64,000 bases of DNA from Helicoverpa zea. Its lineage: Eukaryota; Arthropoda; Insecta; Lepidoptera; Noctuidae. The stretch covers positions 6,572,001-6,636,000 of the forward strand of contig NC_061454.1 in the NCBI RefSeq assembly GCF_022581195.2, in the 5' to 3' direction. Of this stretch, positions 60,701 to 64,000 are shown piece after piece. Both the position numbers and the translations under genes were made by a program. Under the pieces are notes generated by a model. That model ran no database searches, was not told the origin of the DNA, and worked only from the letters and a program-made list of their open reading frames with translations. Each line of letters starts with the position of its first letter. The first letter of the stretch is position 1.

Positions 60701-63448
60701 AGGGAACATCTTCCCTTGTCCGGACAAAATAAAGTCTATGTCAGGGATGGCGAACCAATGGCACGCGTGCCCGTAGTGGCACGCTGCTAAATAATTTGGG
60801 CACGCCATTATTTTTCAAGTTTTCAACTGAAATTATGTACCATAAATGTTTTTCGTGGATTCTTCCCATATTCAGAATAGAGCCTATTTTATTAAGAGAT
60901 CTAAGCATTAATGTAAATTTGAGAATCAAAAGCAAGTCCCTTTGTCATAATCTCTTTCCTTTTCATGTTAACTATTTGCCATAAAGGCACGCCTCTATAA
61001 TTATGACTGTGTTTTCTATTTAATTTGGCACGTAAATCAATAAAGGTTCACCATCCCTGGTCTATGTCATTCGGGGATAGTCTAGCTGGGGAGTTTGTTG
61101 CACCACTTCTTTTTCCCAGCAAAAACACATGGGAAGTGGTGAAGGGCGGGCATTTTGGGGGCTGTCTTTTGTTTTTGACGTTTGAAAAGTGCTGATTTAT
61201 CAGCCTAATTTGAATAAACGTTTTTGAGATGAGCTCCCCAACAGGGAAAGAACGTTTCAAATCGGTTCATAGTTTCTGGGGCTTTAGGGTAAAAACAAAC
61301 AAGCCAATAAAAAAATGTTTCCTCTTTATTATATTAGTTTAGAAAAGCTGTACAAGCCAGTATATTTGCATGTATGTAACATAAATGATATTACCTTCGA
61401 GGCATGTGTTAAAATATAACGCGACGTCTTTGACTTGCTGTTATGAATAGTAAGTGCTATAGAGATCTTTATAACTTAGTATCGTTTACAATGACAATAA
61501 ATTCTTACATATTATGTTTGGCATATGTATCTTTTTGTATTCATATAAAATCAATAGGTAAATAAATCACATTTATGTTAGTACTATGAAATATAATATT
61601 TTTATATTTTTTTCGGAACAAAGCATGACTAATCAAAAGTACTCGTATTTATTTAATCTCAGATGTAAGATAGTTTTCGATCTCAGCTATCTATTATTTA
61701 CATTATACTTGGTTTTCAGACTAAAACCTTGAGATCTATTTTTAATTCATAAATAAAACATCTCGAGTTGTATTCTGTAAACATGAATTACTCTTCATTG
61801 ATGGTTTTCAATACTGGAACAAAGAACTTGTTGTCAACGAGAAGATGCGTATTCTTGGAAATCGTAAACGGAGTGCAGCTACATAACTGCATGCTCTTGC
61901 GCACACACATGCAAACCGTGGGAAACTTACTATTTCTAGATATAAGGAAATTAAACTTTACAGAGATTTAATAGTCAACTAGTATATTGACCTTTCAAAA
62001 CAGTATTTTTATACAAGAACTCGTTATATTGTGCAAAAATTGCTCGAAGCGAAATTAAATTGATTCAATTAGTGTTTCACTTTCATTTTTATAATATGCT
62101 GAGTGGCCTAGAGTTGGCGAAATATTTATTTATAAAAATATAATAAATTTCGATATAACATCATACCAGCATTTTCAGCTAAGTTATTTGAATACTCACT
62201 TAATTTAAATGCTTTGCTTTTTGTAATAAATAAGAGACGACCATATTGGTCATGTTTTTTACAACCGCGAAGGAGTCTTCGCGGTTAGTTAAAGTTAACT
62301 AAAATGTAAATAAATGAAGAGAAAACATATAGAATATAGGTTCCTCTATGTATTCTAACACGAGTTACACATTCGAACGATGTGTGAAGCACGTGTTGAG
62401 CATATGGCCACGAAGCACAAAAGATATTCTAAGAAATAAATTGTCATCACTTTTTGCATTGGCACAATCAGCACGTGATCACGGTCCTGTGACAAAATTA
62501 ATGGCTATAAAATCCGCGCCGTGAAAATACAGTTTATGTAACTTAGCTATGTCAATTGTTCATGTTGTATGTGACTAATGGTTCTATTATAACAAATAAT
62601 TCGTCAAGGTGACACGCGCTTATACAGATACATAAGTCCATATAGATAATAGGACAAACCCGTAACGGCCATAACTTAAGTAGGGTATGTGTCACGTGGC
62701 GCAGTCATTGTTATTCAGACCGCCAGAAGCTCTTCTTTTAATAATAAATACCGATGTATATGATTACAGGCAAACCACAAAACAATGGCGAACCTAATCC
62801 ATAACCCATACTATTATTATTGTTAATCAGTTTACTGAAATGACAGGCAAATTATTGTTTTTGTCCTATTTATTTTTTCCTCGAACGGTAAACGGTTGAA
62901 TATTTTCTATACATTTTCAGATCTTTCGATGAAACCGTCTTATTTTTAACTTAAGTATAAAAGGTATTTTAACCAAGCCGGTAGCTTTCCTGTACGAAAG
63001 GTTACCGGGTAAAGCTTATTTTAATAATAAAAATACTTTTCCTAGATAAAAAAAATGCTCAAACACCTTATCATACCGACGTTGGTGACAATCTACCGCT
63101 ACGGCAAAGTAAACACTTCGTAACAGACAGAACTCAAACGCATGTAAGGATTCCATTATTCTTTAATCGCGCATTGTAACACAATCCGTTCTCTGTAACC
63201 GAGAGTTAAAACTTGCGGCGACAGTTTACACACACGATCGACACGTGTTCCAAACCAGTTGCTTTCATATGCAGGAACATTTGCATTAAGAATTAATTCA
63301 ACAGCACGATAGTAACTTTAAAACCTGATGTAAATAAATTGTGTTTCTATTTGCAGGAATGGAAGCGTATCAGCAAAAGCAGAAGGGCCTTCGCGCCGCA
63401 AAAGCAACCTTCACAATGCCATGGCAGCAGATATGGACACATCTTGGG
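30475..63448 (+). CDS. Unidentified gene 3, 5' part: basic, hydrophilic N-terminus
   Basis: Three coding exons join in phase: 30475-30708 (TCA|gtaagt, phase 0), 53174-53415 (cttccag to AG|gtatgt, phase 2) and 63357-63448 (tttgcag to G|gtaatt, phase 1). The gene continues beyond the window. The 189-residue fragment has no membrane helix or signal peptide. It has a Lys/Arg-rich start (M-K-T-R-D-R-R-A-K-Q-D), an Ala/Pro run (R-P-A-P-A-P-A-P-N-P-P-A) and three basophilic-kinase-like sites: R-K-T-S, R-K-V-S and R-R-K-S. I do not recognise the protein. Tandem position after two NHA genes makes a long N-terminus of another NHA possible; a regulatory or cytoskeletal protein is equally compatible. Splice sites and phase agreement support real exons. 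Confidence 0.6.
31670..32008 (+). repeat. Tandem array, three units of about 120 bp
   Basis: Units start at 31670, 31790 and 31909 with aaaatagtaaatgatcacc, and each later carries tgctatcctatttaag and actccaaaa. The third unit is shorter and has the first 20 bp locally duplicated. An inverted copy of tagtaaatgatcaccaa lies at 32357-32373, so the array may be part of a larger element. Confidence 0.85.
32115..32260 (-). repeat. LINE (RTE-like) C-terminus relic, minus strand
   Basis: On the minus strand 32204-32157 reads D-R-G-K-W-K-K-M-T-Y-C-A-D-A-K-stop, then gggaacagggcagg and GAAGAA runs. Same family as 113-192. Confidence 0.6.
34267..34339 (+). ncRNA. 73-nt hairpin, pre-miRNA-like
   Basis: A 15-bp perfect stem gattttctcttaaat (34281-34295) pairs with atttaagagaaaatc (34313-34327) over a 17-nt loop. 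A second perfect 7-bp stem aatttgc / gcaaatt (34267-34273, 34333-34339) lies outside an asymmetric internal loop. Size fits a microRNA precursor, but a small palindromic repeat is also possible. Confidence 0.25.
34968..35205 (-). repeat. 5'-truncated SINE with 14-bp target duplication
   Basis: tactatttgactgt is repeated perfectly at 34968-34981 and 35192-35205. The element between (34982-35191) is the body and 3' tail of the same SINE family as 24236-24608, without the tRNA head. 5' truncation and target duplication show target-primed retroposition. Confidence 0.9.
39840..39966 (+). promoter_or_regulatory. GC-rich pocket, possible alternative first exon of gene 3
   Basis: gtcagctgac palindrome (39867-39876), then cccgccgctgtgccgccgcg, followed by a donor-like aaag|gtatgg at 39962-39971. 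A non-coding first exon spliced to 53174 would be compatible, with translation from ATG 53195. Confidence 0.3.
41962..42026. promoter_or_regulatory. Cluster of ACGTC/TGACGT motifs
   Basis: ACGTCA at 41962 and 41984, TGACGT at 42000-42005, ACGTC at 42013 and ACGTAA at 42022 occur within 66 bp in AT-rich intron. They resemble half-sites for bZIP factors of the CREB/ATF type. Confidence 0.25.
43576..43680 (+). CDS. Small ORF in gene 3 intron, 34 residues, function unknown
   Basis: ATG in good context (cacaATGG), a hydrophobic N-terminal stretch (M-V-C-I-I-L-S-I-A-L-R-F-V-I-F-T) and then a polar tail. It follows a GC-rich block with an initiator-like gTCAGTg near 43409. Could be chance; no homology is recognised. 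Confidence 0.12.
   Translation: MVCIILSIALRFVIFTLSMYCGSWNGTFNRDSHA
46585..48714 (-). repeat. 2.1 kb composite repeat, copy B (inverted relative to copy A)
   Basis: Reverse-complement counterpart of 7704-9868 along its whole length. The microsatellite is at 46703-46741, the four 122-bp units at about 46825-47316, the GC-rich block at about 47480-48060, the SINE at about 48120-48527, and the ggcagaagctagt terminus at 48702-48714. Only scattered substitutions and small indels are visible (for example around 47430 and 48054), so the copies are young or recently exchanged sequence. Confidence 0.88.
48120..48527 (-). repeat. SINE inside composite repeat copy B
   Basis: Counterpart of 7896-8297, with the head module ccactaaaccaccacgaatt in two degenerate copies at 48486-48527. 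Confidence 0.75.
52430..52510 (-). promoter_or_regulatory. GC-rich pocket with antisense promoter-like features
   Basis: On the minus strand a TATA-like gataaaaag precedes ctgcgcccgcgccggcc. On the plus strand a TCAGT is at 52440-52444. This suggests a promoter or enhancer about 0.7 kb upstream of gene 3 exon 2; direction is uncertain. Confidence 0.25.
53174..53415 (+). CDS. Gene 3 coding exon 2
   Basis: Starts V-R-K-T-S-I-R-M-T-A-I-K-E-Y-P-F and ends D-R-D-(R). The acceptor atcttccag and donor gtatgt are good. ATG at 53195 (context cgaATGA) could start a shorter protein from non-coding first exons within the long intron. Confidence 0.72.
54408..54810 (+). repeat. Chimeric tRNA-derived SINE with 11-bp target duplication and four A-box modules
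   Basis: gtatcgaatgt flanks the element at 54408-54418 and 54800-54810. Inside, the 20-bp unit agttcgtggtggcctagtgg occurs four times perfectly (54448-54527), followed by the B-box ggttcgattcc (54561-54571) and the shared SINE body. The 3' part (54660-54785) is an RTE-like tail (ggcctgtgcccagcagtggg), different from the tail of the other SINE copies in this window. Confidence 0.9.
57033..57115 (-). repeat. RTE-type LINE/SINE 3' end with (ATC)n
   Basis: An (atc)n run is followed by ctcagccataggacgtccac and tgctgaacataggcctcccc. This 3' end is very common in moth genomes; the microsatellite marks the 3' terminus on the minus strand. Confidence 0.7.
58240..58719 (+). promoter_or_regulatory. GC-rich proximal promoter and leader of gene 3 with uORFs
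   Basis: A CpG-rich region with gtcacgtgcc (E-box CACGTG, 58531-58540) and TATA-like cttataagat (58585-58594). The leader has a 12-codon uORF at 58641-58679 and a minimal ATG-TAG at 58713-58718, one base before the exon's ATG at 58720. Confidence 0.5.
58720..58805 (+). CDS. Gene 3 alternative first coding exon (proximal promoter)
   Basis: ATG TCT CAC... encodes 28 residues beginning MSHSSLSCHYDSYLPSDSSL and ends TG|gtaagt in phase 2. This joins exon 63357 (G|AAT) to give Trp-Asn-Gly-Ser, the same phase as the exon 2 to exon 3 join. It sits just downstream of a GC-rich promoter with a TATA-like cttataagat at 58585-58594, so it fits an alternative transcript that skips exons 1 and 2. Confidence 0.6.
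60690..61340 (+). repeat. Older dispersed repeat that hosts the hAT MITE
   Basis: cggacaaaataaagtctatg, then after the MITE cattcggggatagtctag and caaatcggttcatagtttctgg, and finally an AT-rich gtttcctctttattatatta end. These phrases are typical of a common degenerate lepidopteran repeat; the exact family is not known to me. Confidence 0.5.
60742..61059 (+). mobile_element. hAT-type MITE, 318 bp
   Basis: Terminal inverted repeats cagggatggcgaacc (60742-60756) and ggttcaccatccctg (61045-61059) pair with one mismatch. The 8-bp duplication gtctatgt flanks it at 60734-60741 and 61060-61067. No transposase frame is present. TIR sequence and 8-bp duplication fit the hAT superfamily. Confidence 0.93.
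62263..62286. other. Perfect 10-bp GC-rich hairpin
   Basis: aaccgcgaag (62263-62272), loop gagt, cttcgcggtt (62277-62286). Striking in AT-rich flanks. A weaker hairpin, ccggta-ctttc / gaaag-taccgg with bulge, is at 62978-63008. Confidence 0.6.
63357..63448 (+). CDS. Gene 3 coding exon 3
   Basis: Common exon for both starts. Encodes N-G-S-V-S-A-K-A-E-G-P-S-R-R-K-S, then N-L-H-N-A-M-A-A-D-M-D-T-S-W-(G). Acceptor tatttgcag is strong; donor gtaatt is acceptable. Confidence 0.68.
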
Positions 63449-64000
63449 GTAATTTTCCATTTCAAGTTATTCACGACTGCTTCAATGCCATTTACTTTAA
63501 TTTTAAATACAATTACTTAAGTCCTTTGACAGGAACGTGACTATTGTAATTTATGCCTTGAGAGACAATTTTATCTCTCTTCCAATATCTATGAATTAAA
63601 ATTTTCCACTCATTCAAACTGCATAGCACGGTAGCTTATGACACAGTTTTAGAAATTATTTTAATCCAAAAAAACACAATGTTGAATGCCAGCTATTGAC
63701 CGGAACCATTATAACCCAGATTGCGGGAAGGCTCTAGACCTTGTTATAATTTTCCATAAACCTTTTTGCGATTTATTCTATAAACACAGTAAATGAAAGC
63801 AATTGCAAGGTCAGTTGACAGACCGTAATAAATGTACGATGTAGAAAGAACAGGTGTCTTGTACATACTGGCTGTTGATTCCCACAATTTGATCGATCGC
63901 CATGCTGACTGACATTTGCCTTCTAACGCTCGACTGGTCACCACACAGATCGCCAGGCACACATCGAGGGCAGGTTTAAGAAATATTCCACGACATCCTC
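63449..64000 (+). other. Right edge: intron of gene 3, no exon seen
   Basis: Starts with gtaatt after exon 3. No acceptor-bounded open frame that joins in phase 1 with coding character was found before the window ends. Confidence 0.5.

Larger units (their letters stand above)
53416..63356 (+). other. Intron between gene 3 exons 2 and 3
   Basis: It contains the chimeric SINE (54408-54810), an RTE-tail fragment (57033-57115), the alternative promoter and first exon (about 58240-58805), the hAT MITE (60742-61059) within an older repeat, and a GC-rich hairpin (62263-62286). The remaining sequence is AT-rich and unassigned. Confidence 0.55.

Noticed and set aside
1..64000. CRISPR array, bacterial operon, phage or integrated virus
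   Set aside because: No short regularly spaced repeats, Shine-Dalgarno-led gene strings or viral genes were seen; the content is insect nuclear DNA.

Overview
The window looks like nuclear DNA of an insect, most likely a moth or butterfly (Lepidoptera). It is AT-rich, short coding exons are separated by long introns with GT..AG borders, and the repeats are of kinds common in lepidopteran genomes: tRNA-derived SINEs, RTE-like LINE 3' ends, an R1-clade LINE, a hAT MITE and AAATA-type LINE tails. All gene models are read from sequence alone. No bacterial operon, CRISPR array, rRNA gene or confident tRNA gene was seen.

Three genes lie head to tail on the + strand. (1) 3936-6894 holds the last two coding exons of an NHA/SLC9B-type cation-proton antiporter whose earlier exons lie left of the window. 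(2) 11470-28232 is a complete second NHA/SLC9B paralogue. I rebuilt it as 12 coding exons that join in phase to 1581 nt (526 residues). Its 5' leader at about 11212-11469 carries upstream ORFs, and its 3' UTR runs to about 28870. (3) From about 30390 off the right edge runs the 5' part of a third gene. It has a first coding exon at 30475-30708, a second 22 kb further on (53174-53415), a third at 63357-63448, and a phase-compatible alternative first exon at 58720-58805 with its own GC-rich promoter. This third product is basic, hydrophilic and rich in R-K-x-S motifs. I do not recognise it; a third NHA paralogue with a long cytosolic N-terminus is possible but unproven.

Repeats by region: LINE relics at 113-160 and 3286-3720; a 2.1 kb composite repeat at 7704-9868 with an inverted near-copy at 46585-48714; a SINE at 24236-24608; a 5'-truncated R1-clade LINE with a 15-bp target duplication at 20429-21603, inside intron 6 of gene 2; a three-unit 120-bp tandem array at 31670-32008; a truncated SINE with a 14-bp target duplication at 34968-35205; a chimeric SINE with a four-fold amplified 20-bp head at 54408-54810; and a hAT MITE with an 8-bp target duplication at 60734-61067. 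The long introns of gene 3 also hold several GC-rich pockets that could be alternative promoters or enhancers.

Genes 1 and 2 encode membrane antiporters that exchange Na+/K+ for H+. Their shared exon boundary at the C-terminal end argues for tandem duplication. The most notable protein-level observation is that gene 2 appears to have Asp-Thr where NHA proteins carry the Asp-Asp ion-binding pair, while keeping the conserved Arg and Lys. The most notable architecture-level observations are the inverted repeat pair that separates gene 3 exon 1 from the rest of the gene, and the alternative first exon preceded by a minimal ATG-TAG upstream ORF.
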